From positions 1 to 37,429 of the IMG/VR virus record IMGVR_UViG_3300045454_000106: a stretch of DNA of 37,429 bases, one strand, 5' to 3'. The translations under genes were made by a program, and so were the position numbers. The stretch comes from a virus. The notes under the pieces were generated by a model. It had not been told where the DNA came from. It ran no database searches and was given only the letters and a program-made list of their open reading frames with translations. Positions 15,507-23,003 of this stretch are shown here, piece by piece (within the stretch, counting starts at the first letter, position 1; each line of letters starts with the position of its first letter).

Positions 15507-16277
15507 TCAAAAACCGGCGGCGCGGGTCTTGTCCGCCAGCATCTTCTCCAGGTTGGCGCGACGCCCGCCTGGTGCGTAGTTGAACTCGGGATCGACACCG
15601 GCCGGCACGCGCTGCATCTCGCCGGTGCGCTTGTTGGTGTAGTCGTAATAACGCTCGGCCGGCGCCTGGCCGACCTTGAGGCCCTGCCGCTCGATCTGCC
15701 GGCTGCCCACCTGGATCACCCGGCACTTGCAGCCCCACGCCTTGACCGGCATGTGCGACTGCCACCACGGATCATCGGCCGGCAGCACCAGGCCGTCCCA
15801 GGCAGCGTGTTCCTTGCGCTCATGGGCGCTCGGGGTGTGGTCGTACATCAGGTAGGGCAGGGTCGCCTTCGATTCCTGGATGCGTTCCCACTGGCCCTCG
15901 CTGTGCGCCGTGCGCAGGTTGGTGTCGTAGATCACCTTGAGCCGGCGCGTGCTGCCGAGCTGCACTTCCTTGAGCTGGCCGTCGGCCGGGTCGGTCATCA
16001 TGGCGCGCCCCCACCAGCCACGCTTGACCAGGTTGGGCTTGAGCGCCGCCTTGAACGCCTCGAAGGTGGTGCCGTCGGCCAGGGCCGCATCGACCTGGTC
16101 GCGGATCTCCACCAGGAGATCGAGCTGCATGGCCTTGGCCACGGTGAACGCGGCCTGGTGTTCCTGCTGCCAGACGTCGCGATGGTCGAAGCCGATCTTG
16201 AAGCCCTTCTGGCGGAAGAAGTCCACCGCCTCGGCCGGCGGCAGGTTGAGCAGCAGGGACAGCGGCGATTTAGGCAT
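15507..16277 (-). CDS. F: Minor head protein F (SPP1 gp7 / Mu F family)
   Basis: A 256-residue protein. Its C-terminal half carries the F-family pattern: TNLRTAHSEGQWERI, LPYLMYDHTPSAHERKEHAAW, then DDPWWQSHMPVKAWGCKCRV. The N-terminus (PPAEAVDFFRQKGF) is family-like. F is packaged in a few copies near the portal and is needed early in head assembly. The ATG at 16277 has an AGGGGG RBS; a further upstream ATG (16304) lacks one. It is cut off from the portal gene by about 4.8 kb of other genes and a plus-strand island whose promoter overlaps its start. Confidence 0.85.
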   Translation of the reverse strand: MPKSPLSLLLNLPPAEAVDFFRQKGFKIGFDHRDVWQQEHQAAFTVAKAMQLDLLVEIRDQVDAALADGTTFEAFKAALKPNLVKRGWWGRAMMTDPADGQLKEVQLGSTRRLKVIYDTNLRTAHSEGQWERIQESKATLPYLMYDHTPSAHERKEHAAWDGLVLPADDPWWQSHMPVKAWGCKCRVIQVGSRQIERQGLKVGQAPAERYYDYTNKRTGEMQRVPAGVDPEFNYAPGGRRANLEKMLADKTRAAGF

Positions 16278-16305
16278 TGACACCCCCTTGTAACGCGAGC
16301 ACAAT
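16277..16305 (+). promoter_or_regulatory. Sigma70-type promoter of the plus-strand C4-like locus
   Basis: A perfect -35 TTGACA (16277-16282), a 17-nt spacer and CACAAT (16300-16305, 4 of 6 to consensus). The spacer contains TGTAACGCG (16289-16297), a copy of the dispersed motif, where a bound repressor would block RNA polymerase. Transcription would enter the C4-like leader at about 16312. The promoter overlaps the start of the divergent F gene. Confidence 0.6.
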
Positions 16306-16307
16306 CC

Positions 16308-16513
16308 GCCTCACTAAACCATAGGCGGAAGGCGCACCCGTCAGACACGCGCCGACTGCCGCCCCGCAAGGGGCGTTGTTGTTTCTGAGTTTCACGGCGG
16401 GCCGAGAGTGGGGAATACAAGACCTCGAAAGAGGGAATAGCCACCCGGTTCCTATGGACCGAGTTGAGGCCCGCCACCCCGCAACGGCAGTCCAACTACT
16501 AAACCATAGGAGG
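16308..16513 (+). ncRNA. C4-type antisense leader RNA, copy A
   Basis: A 5' block GCCTCA (16308-16313) plus CCATAGG (16319-16325) is displayed in a hairpin (CCGCCT/AGGCGG). A core with GAATACAAGA and a CCTC-GAAA-GAGG hairpin follows (16413-16434). Next comes CCTATGG (16451-16457) in the loop of a CGGT/ACCG hairpin, then AGTTGAGGC (16462-16470). The element ends with CAACT (16493-16497) and a second CCATAGG (16504-16510) fused to the AGG Shine-Dalgarno of the next gene. The 13-mer ACTAAACCATAGG occurs twice. CCTATGG can pair with either CCATAGG copy. This a1b1, b'a', a2b2 order, with b2 on the RBS, is that of the P1/P7 C4 antisense RNA. Confidence 0.7.
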
Positions 16514-16518
16514 CCATC

Positions 16519-16728
16519 ATGGCTGAAGCAATCAACACCCCCGTCGACCTCGACGAACTTTCCCAACTCGCCTCGCGCTGCCAGAGCCTCGCTCTCGGCT
16601 TGCAGATCGTCATGACCGGCTCCGGCCTGCCCGAAGGCCCGGAGCGCGAAGACCTCTGCTACGAGATGGCCCGCATCATCGAAGAAGCCGCCAAGCGGGC
16701 GCATTGCCTCGCAGCGGCCTTGATGTGA
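16519..16728 (+). CDS. 69-residue protein, paralogue of the gene after rha
   Basis: A small helical acidic protein, MAEAINTPVDLDELSQLAS, SLALGLQIVMTGSGLPEG, REDLCYEMARIIEEAAKRAH. By eye about 80% of residues match the product of 27720-27929 on the other strand. RBS AGGAGG lies 5 nt before ATG and is the predicted target of the C4-like antisense element. The function is unknown. In copy B the same gene follows rha, so here the C4 leader acts on it directly with no antirepressor between. It is the first gene of a three-gene plus-strand operon. Confidence 0.8.
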   Translation: MAEAINTPVDLDELSQLASRCQSLALGLQIVMTGSGLPEGPEREDLCYEMARIIEEAAKRAHCLAAALM

Positions 16729-16742
16729 AAGGGGGCGACGCA

Positions 16743-16904
16743 ATGAAAGCCCACACCGTCCTGCTGATGCTGCGCGAGCTGCTCGCGCTGCTGCACGCCG
16801 CGATCCTCGCCCACCCGGATCAGCGCGCCGTGGCCGCCACGCTGCGCGCGCTGGCCGCCGAAGCGCAGCGCACCGCCCACCGGCTCGAGCGGAGCCTGCC
16901 ATGA
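16743..16904 (+). CDS. 53-residue helical protein, unknown
   Basis: Starts at ATG 16743 with RBS AAGGGGG, 14 nt after the 69-residue gene. The sequence is Leu/Ala/Arg-rich (LLMLRELLALLHAAILAH, VAATLRALAAEAQRTAH) and likely two amphipathic helices. No motif is recognised. Composition and spacing support a real second gene of this operon; it has no counterpart beside the rha-linked copy. Confidence 0.6.
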   Translation: MKAHTVLLMLRELLALLHAAILAHPDQRAVAATLRALAAEAQRTAHRLERSLP

Positions 16905-16924
16905 GAAATGCACAGGCTTGTTCC

Positions 16925-16952
16925 TTGGTTGTAACGCGCCTCATGCTAAATA
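16925..16952 (+). promoter_or_regulatory. Possible promoter of the zinc-finger gene
   Basis: TTGGTT (16925-16930), a 16-nt spacer and TAAATA (16947-16952), in a locally AT-rich stretch between two plus-strand genes. TGTAACGCG (16930-16938) overlaps the -35 edge and spacer. It is a weak match alone; the AT-rich box and the motif make it worth noting. Confidence 0.35.
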
Positions 16953-16983
16953 ATTCATGCCCCTCGTCAAAAAGGAGCATGCC

Positions 16984-17562
16984 ATGAGCGACAAATCCAC
17001 ACTTCCGCCCGCCCTCCAGAAGGCCCGCGCAAAGCTCGACCAAATGAAGGCCGAAGGCGTTAAGGTCGAAATTCTCAACGCCATCGATAAGGCCAAGCGC
17101 AACCCGGCCTCCAAGGCACTGGCCATGAAGGGGCGCTGCTGGCAATGCGAAGGCATCGAAGACCCTGGCACCGTCGAACGCATCGCCGCCTGCTCGGTCA
17201 AGCGCTGCGCCCTGAATCCGCTGCGCCCGCATCAGCGCGGCGGCACCAAGGCCACGATAGAGAAGCTGTTGGCCACAGCGCCGACCTACCCGGCCGGCGC
17301 CATTCTCGGCCCGCTCGAACGCGCCCGCAGCAACCCGGCCAGCCGTAGCACAGCCATCCGGGCCTACTGCTGGGACTGCATGGGCGGCAAAGAGAACGGC
17401 CGCTCGGGTGCCAACGGCAACGTCAGGAAGCTGGTGCGCGAATGCTCGGTCGAGGACTGCACGATCTGGCCGGTTCGCCCCTGGCAAAAGCCCGCCGAAA
17501 CGGCCGAAACCGACCCGGAAGACGAAACCGGGGAGAGCGACACCGATGAGGATCAAGAATAA
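16984..17562 (+). CDS. Double zinc-finger cargo protein, unknown
   Basis: A 192-residue protein with a strong RBS (AAAAAGGAG). Two similar cysteine modules are visible: CWQC, then AACSVKRCALNPLRPHQ (about 53-88), and CWDC, then RECSVEDCTIWPVRPWQ (about 130-170). Each gives four Cys (CxxC and CxxxxC), so two zinc knuckles arose by internal duplication. The region before each module (KAKRNPASKALAMKGR; ERARSNPASRSTAIRA) is also duplicated. The C-terminus is very acidic (DPEDETGESDTDEDQE). Basic zinc modules plus an acidic tail suggest a nucleic-acid or protein-binding regulator. It is followed by a clear terminator. Confidence 0.75.
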   Translation: MSDKSTLPPALQKARAKLDQMKAEGVKVEILNAIDKAKRNPASKALAMKGRCWQCEGIEDPGTVERIAACSVKRCALNPLRPHQRGGTKATIEKLLATAPTYPAGAILGPLERARSNPASRSTAIRAYCWDCMGGKENGRSGANGNVRKLVRECSVEDCTIWPVRPWQKPAETAETDPEDETGESDTDEDQE

Positions 17563-17672
17563 CGCGCCGTTAACGCGGAAAATCGGCAAGCCGTTGGCGA
17601 AACTCTCGCCGGAGGTAGGCAGATAGCCCCGCGATACCTGTAACGCGCCAGAGGCCCTAAAAACCACAACCA

Positions 17673-17698
17673 GCCCCGCCCCGAGCGGGGCTTTTTTT
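17673..17698 (+). terminator. Rho-independent terminator of the plus-strand island
   Basis: GCCCCGC (17673-17679), a 5-nt loop, GCGGGGC (17685-17691) and then seven T. It ends the 16519-17562 operon on the plus strand. The stretch 17563-17672 before it holds AATAACGCGCCGTTAACGCG (17558-17577) and TGTAACGCG (17639-17647), variants of the dispersed motif, and no gene. Confidence 0.9.
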
Positions 17699-17705
17699 CG
17701 CCCGC

Positions 17706-17906
17706 TCATTTGCGCCCCATCCATATCAATTCGTCGTCGCGCTTGTAACGCGCCCGGATGCTGCTGCCGCCGCTGTGTATCCGCTGCCCCCCCAGGCCGA
17801 AAGTCGTCGCCGGCGGGACGGCGGGCGGGACGATGCTGGCGTGCCGGCCCAGCGTCGCGAAATGTCGCGCACCGAAGTGCCGCGCCCGGACATGCTCAAG
17901 CGCCAT
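17706..17906 (-). CDS. 66-residue basic protein at the end of the virion cluster
   Basis: Start ATG 17906 overlaps the stop of the upstream gene by about 10 nt; this is the best start in the frame. The sequence is Arg/His-rich with a Pro-rich middle (SIVPPAVPPATTFGLGGQ) and ends ELIWMGRK. No family is recognised. Its stop lies 8 nt from the terminator of the convergent plus-strand island. Confidence 0.6.
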   Translation of the reverse strand: MALEHVRARHFGARHFATLGRHASIVPPAVPPATTFGLGGQRIHSGGSSIRARYKRDDELIWMGRK

Positions 17907-18738
17907 CGACGACCACCGCCGTGCGATTGCCCTCGGCATCGACGGTGCTGACCACGCGGTCGGTTATGCCGTCCAGGCCCTTGAAGGTTTCCGTGCCAGT
18001 GCCCGCGCCGCTAACCTTGCCGGCGAGCACGGAGGCCATGATGCGCAGCACTTCGCGCAGGGTCTTGCCATCCTCGACCACGCCAAGCAGCGGGTCGCCG
18101 GCCGCGCCGGATGCGGCCAGCAGGGCTTGCGCCTCGGTGCCGCCGATCAGGTGTTCCCACACGGCATTTGCCAAGCCCTGCGGACTCAAATCAGTGAAGG
18201 GCGTCCATTCGCCGGACAGCGACAGCCGCCCGCGCAGGTCGGACGTGCCAGCGAACTGCGCCACGCTGCCGATGCCCTCGAAGGGCACGATCATCGCCAG
18301 ATTGCAGCCGTCGCCGGTCAGGCTGATGCTGCCCGATCCGCCGAGGCCGATGGTCAGCTTGAGCACGAGGTTGTCGCCGGTCAGGCTGACGACCTGCGCC
18401 GTGCCTTCCATGCCGACGACGAGCGAGACATTGCCCGCGCCGGTCAGGCTGGCGACAGCGCCCGTGCCGTCCATCGGCCCGCCTTGCAAGAGATTGCTCG
18501 GCCCTTCGGCCAAGGTGGCGATGGTGCGCAGCGCCGACATGCTGCCGGCGCGGATCGCGGGCACCGTGCCCTTCATGTCGTAACCGTCCGGCGTGCTCGC
18601 CGTGCGCGCAAAGCTGGCATTCACAAACCGATTGAGCCGATCCCCTTGCCCACGCAGGCGCGCATCAAGGCCGGGGGCCGCTCCCGACCCCTTGTAGGTG
18701 CTGCGCGTCATGTGGCGCGCATTCGGCCAGAGTGCCAT
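17896..18738 (-). CDS. Putative virion protein with four beta repeats
   Basis: A 280-residue protein. From about residue 90 to 175 there are four tandem repeats of 21-22 residues built on GxGxVxSLTGxxNLxL (for example GTGAVASLTGAGNVSL, GTAQVVSLTGDNLVLKL, GSGSISLTGDGCNLAM), which suggests a stacked beta structure. The N-terminus is basic with no signal peptide; the C-terminus (LREVLRIMASVLAGKVSG, GNRTAVVVDGA) resembles the end of phage virion proteins. The exact family is not recognised. It lies in a run of structural-type genes between portal and F. Confidence 0.6.
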   Translation of the reverse strand: MALWPNARHMTRSTYKGSGAAPGLDARLRGQGDRLNRFVNASFARTASTPDGYDMKGTVPAIRAGSMSALRTIATLAEGPSNLLQGGPMDGTGAVASLTGAGNVSLVVGMEGTAQVVSLTGDNLVLKLTIGLGGSGSISLTGDGCNLAMIVPFEGIGSVAQFAGTSDLRGRLSLSGEWTPFTDLSPQGLANAVWEHLIGGTEAQALLAASGAAGDPLLGVVEDGKTLREVLRIMASVLAGKVSGAGTGTETFKGLDGITDRVVSTVDAEGNRTAVVVDGA

Positions 18739-18740
18739 GA

Positions 18741-19619
18741 TTAGCCCCAGACGACCTCGATGCCGCCCGCGAATGTGGTGCTGGCTGCGGTGGCTGCGCC
18801 CGCACCCCATAGCCAGGTGAGGCAGGCACCGTCCTTGATTTCCGGCAGGCTGGGAATCTGGTTGAGCAGGTCTTTTTCGGTCATCAGGCCAGCAACCGAC
18901 AAGGTGATCGAGGCCAGCGGACGCGCCAGCACCAGCGCGAAGGTGCCCGTATTGGCCGCGCTCATGGTCACGGTTTGCACCGAGCGAATGCCGCTATCGC
19001 CATTGGCCAACGGCAGGAAGGGGCCGTAGTTGTTGGCTGCCGTGCCCGAGTGGTTGATGTGCCCAGCGATGGCCGATGCCGTGCAGGCCACGGTTACGGG
19101 CAGGGTGTTGCCGGTGCTGCCCGCCTGATCGGTGTAGCTCATGGCGAAGTTCTGCGCCGTCGCACCCGCCGCAGCGGTTTGCACCATGAAGGCGCGCACG
19201 CCTTCGCCGTTGGTGTAGCGCAGCGATGGCGTGCCGACCAGCGTCTGCGCGCTGGTCGTGTTGTTGCTGATGCCTGGATAGTAGCCCTGCATATCGACCA
19301 GCATCAGCGTGCCCGGTACGGCAGTCGCGGCCGTGCCCCAGGCGTTCATGTTGAGCAGGTGCTTTTTCAGCGGGCTGACGTTGCCGCCGTGCGGCATGCC
19401 GAAAATCTGCGTGCCGTTGCCGGTCGCCTCGTCGCAGCCGCGCCAGTTTAAGGCGGTGCCCGCCCAGGCATTCGCTACCGGCATGCTCGACAACATACTC
19501 ATGTCGTACCAGCGGCCCAGCGCGTAGGCCGCTGCGCCGGTGATCTTGTTCCAGTCGTAGCGGGTGGTTTGGCCGGCCGCGATGGCGGCCACGAGGTTGT
19601 CGATAGATTGAATGGTCAT
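18741..19619 (-). CDS. Putative virion structural protein, paralogue 1
   Basis: A 292-residue protein opening IQSIDNLVAAIAAGQTTRYD and ending GGIEVVWG. It shares layout with the next gene upstream: similar N-terminus, length, a LMLVDMQGYYPGI block like LVLFDLLGYYPLI, a Thr/Ala-rich middle and a VWG end. Both look like diverged copies of one gene. The composition (Asn, Thr, Gly, Ala) suits a beta-rich virion protein. Homologues probably exist in other transposable phages, but I cannot name a family. Confidence 0.65.
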   Translation of the reverse strand: MTIQSIDNLVAAIAAGQTTRYDWNKITGAAAYALGRWYDMSMLSSMPVANAWAGTALNWRGCDEATGNGTQIFGMPHGGNVSPLKKHLLNMNAWGTAATAVPGTLMLVDMQGYYPGISNNTTSAQTLVGTPSLRYTNGEGVRAFMVQTAAAGATAQNFAMSYTDQAGSTGNTLPVTVACTASAIAGHINHSGTAANNYGPFLPLANGDSGIRSVQTVTMSAANTGTFALVLARPLASITLSVAGLMTEKDLLNQIPSLPEIKDGACLTWLWGAGAATAASTTFAGGIEVVWG

Positions 19620-19622
19620 GGT

Positions 19623-20489
19623 TTATCCCCAAACGAAAGTGAAATTGCCGAACCAGGCGACGGTGCGCGCCGTGGTGCCGGTCGCCAGCATGTCGAACCA
19701 GCCCAGCCACGCGCCGTCGTGAATGCGCGGCGGGGCAAAGCCTTTCTCGGCGATAAAGTTCTTTTCGGCGCAGACGAGGTTGTCGCCCAGCACCATGCTG
19801 CCGAGAATCTTGACGAGGTAAATGCAGTGCAGCCCGCCCGGAGCGGTCGTGTGCTGGATCGTGTTGATGCGTTTGACGCCCTTGGCACCGTCGCCCAGGG
19901 GGACATGCACCGTCGAACTCGCCGCTCCGGCAGTAGTCCTACTGCCGGAGCAGACGAGGTTCTGCCCGTTATTTGGAATATCCACCGTGATGCTGCGGTC
20001 GATGTTGTCCGAATCGGTGTAGCCGATGACGGTCAATCCGTTCTGAATCGCCGGGGCAATGTGATTGACCAGCACCATCTGCACGCCCGTCGCATCGGCA
20101 TAGCGCGGCAGGGTCAGGTCGTTGATGCACTCCTGCAAGTCATTCGAGTCGCCATCGATCAGCGGGTAATAGCCGAGCAGATCGAACAGCACCAGACTGA
20201 TCGGGCCGTTGTAGGTGGCCTGGTTGCTCCACATTTGCGCTTCGGCGAGATAGCGTTCCTCCCCCGCACCGATGCCAGGAAACCAGATGGCGTCGTTCTT
20301 CTGCGCAATCGAGGGCGTGAAGGTCAGCGGCGAACCGACCCGTGCATCATAGGCCGGCTGGCCCGAGGCATATGACGGATCGGCCCACACCTTTGCATGG
20401 GCCGTGCCGGCGTTCTTCTGGAAGCGCTGGACGTGGAACTTGCCGGCCGCGAAGGCGGCATTGAAGTCAGAGAGTGACCGAATCGCCAT
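19623..20489 (-). CDS. Putative virion structural protein, paralogue 2
   Basis: A 288-residue protein starting IRSLSDFNAAFAAGKFHVQR and ending FGNFTFVWG. See the paralogue immediately downstream for shared features (LVLFDLLGYYPLIDGDSND here). It overlaps the small zinc-ribbon gene by 23 nt. No signal sequence or catalytic motif is seen. A head decoration, head fibre or tail spike part is possible; position alone cannot decide. Confidence 0.65.
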   Translation of the reverse strand: MAIRSLSDFNAAFAAGKFHVQRFQKNAGTAHAKVWADPSYASGQPAYDARVGSPLTFTPSIAQKNDAIWFPGIGAGEERYLAEAQMWSNQATYNGPISLVLFDLLGYYPLIDGDSNDLQECINDLTLPRYADATGVQMVLVNHIAPAIQNGLTVIGYTDSDNIDRSITVDIPNNGQNLVCSGSRTTAGAASSTVHVPLGDGAKGVKRINTIQHTTAPGGLHCIYLVKILGSMVLGDNLVCAEKNFIAEKGFAPPRIHDGAWLGWFDMLATGTTARTVAWFGNFTFVWG

Positions 20490-20604
20490 CGTCGTATTGC
20501 TCCACGATTCCGTCCGGGTGATTGGGGCATGCCGGTGGTTCCTCGGGCGCCGGGTCGATGGGGCCGAGGATTTCCCCGCAGTGCGCGCAGCGATAGACGA
20601 GCAT
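20467..20604 (-). CDS. 45-residue zinc-ribbon protein
   Basis: Start ATG 20604 overlaps the previous stop as ATGA. The protein reads MLVYRCAHCGEILG and then EEPPACPNHPDGIVEQYDD: a CxxC pair and a later C/H pair, as in small rubredoxin-like zinc ribbons. It is coupled to the genes on both sides. The function is unknown. Confidence 0.65.
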   Translation of the reverse strand: MLVYRCAHCGEILGPIDPAPEEPPACPNHPDGIVEQYDDGDSVTL

Positions 20605-21044
20605 CAGTCGACCGTGCCTTGCAGTGCGCCCGCGTTGAACAGCGGCGTGATACCGGCACTGATCGAACGGGACGCGGACAGCGCGCCCGAGTAGAGAATG
20701 TCGCCAGCGCCCGCCGACAACAGGCCCACCGAGAAGTGAGTCGCGGTCGCTGTGCCGGCCGTGCATTCGCCGAACTGCACTGTCGCGGCGTTGCTGACCT
20801 GTGCACCGGCCACGGTGAAGCCTGCCCCGGAACGCGCCACGGCCACGCGGCCATAGCCGGTATAGGCTACCTCATTGGTCGTCTGGTCGCCGGCATCGCC
20901 GGGGTCTGCCGAATGCAGGGCGACGTAGAAGCTGCCCGCCGTGGCGCTGTTCTGCAAGCCGGCCGCATCGCCGACATTCGGCCAGTCGACGTTGTTGAAC
21001 AGCAGATTCAGCAGGTTGGTTTCGGATGCGTTGGACATGCTCAT
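20604..21044 (-). CDS. Putative virion protein downstream of the portal
   Basis: A 146-residue protein: SNASETNLLNLLFNNVDWPN, SFYVALHSADPGDAGDQTTN, EVAYTGYGRVAVARS, and an Ala/Gly-rich end. This pattern is frequent in phage proteins encoded near portal or head genes and annotated as structural. It begins 4 nt after the portal stop. The family name is uncertain. Confidence 0.6.
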   Translation of the reverse strand: MSMSNASETNLLNLLFNNVDWPNVGDAAGLQNSATAGSFYVALHSADPGDAGDQTTNEVAYTGYGRVAVARSGAGFTVAGAQVSNAATVQFGECTAGTATATHFSVGLLSAGAGDILYSGALSASRSISAGITPLFNAGALQGTVD

Positions 21045-21047
21045 GAT

Positions 21048-23003
21048 TTACTCCTGTTCGTAAGTGGTGACGGTACGGGTGACCTCCAGCGTCTGCGGAT
21101 CGCGCTCGACGGTCTGCACGGCGCGGGCGGGATGGGTGGGCACCACCACGGTAGTCACCGGCGAGGGCTGGATTTCGTTGGTAACGCTCACCGGGGCCGG
21201 CTGCACTTCGTTGGTGACGGTCACCACCGGGGCGGCGACGGTAACGATGGGGGCGGCCGGATCGGGCACATGGATATGCGCCTCGACGGTCACCTGCGCC
21301 GGTGGCGCCGGATCTGCCGGCTTGGTCGCGGTGAGCGCCGCCAGTAGGGTGGCGTGGCGATCGGCGTCAGCGGTGGCGATCCGCGTCAGTGCGTCGGCCA
21401 GGCCGGCCAAGGCCTCGGTGGCCGCATCGGTGCGTTCGGCGCGGCCGAGCAGGCGGGCGGCGAAGGTGCCGCTGGCAAGCAGGCCGACCAGCGCGTCGGC
21501 ATCCATCCGTTCGAGCACCTCGGGCAGCCGGGCGCGGAATTCCTCCAGGGTCTTGCACTCTTCCATCAGCCGCTCGATGGGCGACACCAGCGGCTCTGTA
21601 ACGCGCTGCCAGTCGCTGGCCATGTCGGCGGACAGCAGATCGAACTCGTCGGCCTGGAAGGTGCCGGCCTTCATCGCGGCCAAGGCGGCCTTGGTCTTGT
21701 CGGGCGCTACATCCGGCGTAGCAACAGCTACATTTGGCGTAGCGCCACCGAGGGTTTCCTCGCCCTCGGCCGGTTCGGGGATGCGCAGCTTCTCATGCAC
21801 CCACTTGACCGGGATACTGCGCATGCCGGCGCCGGTGAGCTTGCCGATCCCCTCGGCCAGCGTATTGATGTCCTCGGCCTCGCCGGTGTCGAACACCAGG
21901 CGCGGGCAGCGCGCCAGGCTGTCGATGCCGCCCCGGTTGAGGGCCAGCAGCGGGTAGATCAGGTCGCGCGTTACCGTGCCGGCGATCTGCCGGGCGTCGG
22001 CGTTACGGATGTCGTGGCGCACCTCGTTGTGCACGTTGGCCACGCCGGAGCCGAGGCCGGTGGTGCGGGCTTCGCTCGATGTCGTCTGGCCGAGGACGGC
22101 CTTGGACTGCGCGCGGTCGGCCCAGTCGATCATCGCCAGGTGCGGGGTGCCGCTGCCGTCGGCCGATACCTTGTTGATCTCGATGGCCATGTCGGCCGGC
22201 ATGATGGCGCGGGCATCGTGGCCCAGCGCCGTGACGGCGCGCATCAGGCTCGCCTTCTCATCCTTGCTGGCGCCCTGGTAGTACTTGCCGAGCACGATGG
22301 GCAGGCCGTAGGTTTCCAGGAACTCGGCGAAGTCGCCCAGGCTGTACGCCTTGTAGAGGAAGGGCCAGACCAGGGCGCGGTAGAGGCCCATGCGGCCCAG
22401 ATAGCCGGTCTTGGCCTTGCCGTGGGTGTGCAGCACCCAGCCAAAGGGCTGCATGGGCGCGCCGTCGGCACTGTTGTCGAGCAGGCGCAGCTCGCGGCGC
22501 AGCCGATCGAGGCGGAACCATTCCTGCGGCCGGGGGTGGAAGGCCGGAAGCCACTCGGTGCCTTCGCGCCGCCACTCCAGTTCCGTCGCCGCGAATCCGT
22601 GGCCGACACCCTCCATGAGGGCGAGCAGCAGATCCTCGACAGGATCGACGGCGTCGGTCAGCACTTCCTTGACCCACTCGGCGTTCGCCTTCTCGGCGGC
22701 CGTGGCGTTGCGGGGCGGCACGATGTCCCAGTCGAGATCCATCACCGCCAGCTTGCGCTTGCCGATCTCGCACAGCAGGTGCGCGTCGCGCTCCTCCATG
22801 TCCGAGAAAAGCCGGTGCTGTGCCGTCAGGTCGCCGTCGTCGGCCTGCTTGAGGGTGGCCGACAGCTTGCTCGGCGTGAGGCCGGCGAGCATGGGCGTGA
22901 GGTACTGATTCTCCAGCGTGGTGATGCGGCTGGTCTGCGGTTCCTTGAGGGCGCCGGTGTCGATGGGGGTTCCGTACTGGTCGAGAATCTTGGGCATGGT
23001 CAC
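21048..23003 (-). CDS. Portal protein (Mu gp29, DUF935) with C-terminal repeats
   Basis: A 651-residue protein. The DUF935 portal core is clear: PKILDQYGTPIDTGALKEPQ, LFSDMEERDAHLLCEIGKRK, VMDLDWDIVPP, GWVLHTHGKAKTGYLGRMGL, KAYSLGDFAEFLETYGLP and GQTTSSEARTTGLGSGVANVHN. Mu gp29 has about 512 residues. The extra C-terminus (from about 560) is Pro/Val/Thr-rich with short repeats VTVEAHIHVP, VVTVTNEVQPAPVSVTNE, IQPSPVTTVVV. Start GTG 23003 overlaps the terminase stop (GTGA); ATG 22997 is an alternative. Confidence 0.9.
   Translation of the reverse strand: MTMPKILDQYGTPIDTGALKEPQTSRITTLENQYLTPMLAGLTPSKLSATLKQADDGDLTAQHRLFSDMEERDAHLLCEIGKRKLAVMDLDWDIVPPRNATAAEKANAEWVKEVLTDAVDPVEDLLLALMEGVGHGFAATELEWRREGTEWLPAFHPRPQEWFRLDRLRRELRLLDNSADGAPMQPFGWVLHTHGKAKTGYLGRMGLYRALVWPFLYKAYSLGDFAEFLETYGLPIVLGKYYQGASKDEKASLMRAVTALGHDARAIMPADMAIEINKVSADGSGTPHLAMIDWADRAQSKAVLGQTTSSEARTTGLGSGVANVHNEVRHDIRNADARQIAGTVTRDLIYPLLALNRGGIDSLARCPRLVFDTGEAEDINTLAEGIGKLTGAGMRSIPVKWVHEKLRIPEPAEGEETLGGATPNVAVATPDVAPDKTKAALAAMKAGTFQADEFDLLSADMASDWQRVTEPLVSPIERLMEECKTLEEFRARLPEVLERMDADALVGLLASGTFAARLLGRAERTDAATEALAGLADALTRIATADADRHATLLAALTATKPADPAPPAQVTVEAHIHVPDPAAPIVTVAAPVVTVTNEVQPAPVSVTNEIQPSPVTTVVVPTHPARAVQTVERDPQTLEVTRTVTTYEQE

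Noticed and set aside
17671-17699. Terminator 17673-17698 acting also on minus-strand transcripts
   Set aside because: On the minus strand the stem is followed by TGGTTGTGG, not a U-run, so stopping of the late transcript there is not supported.
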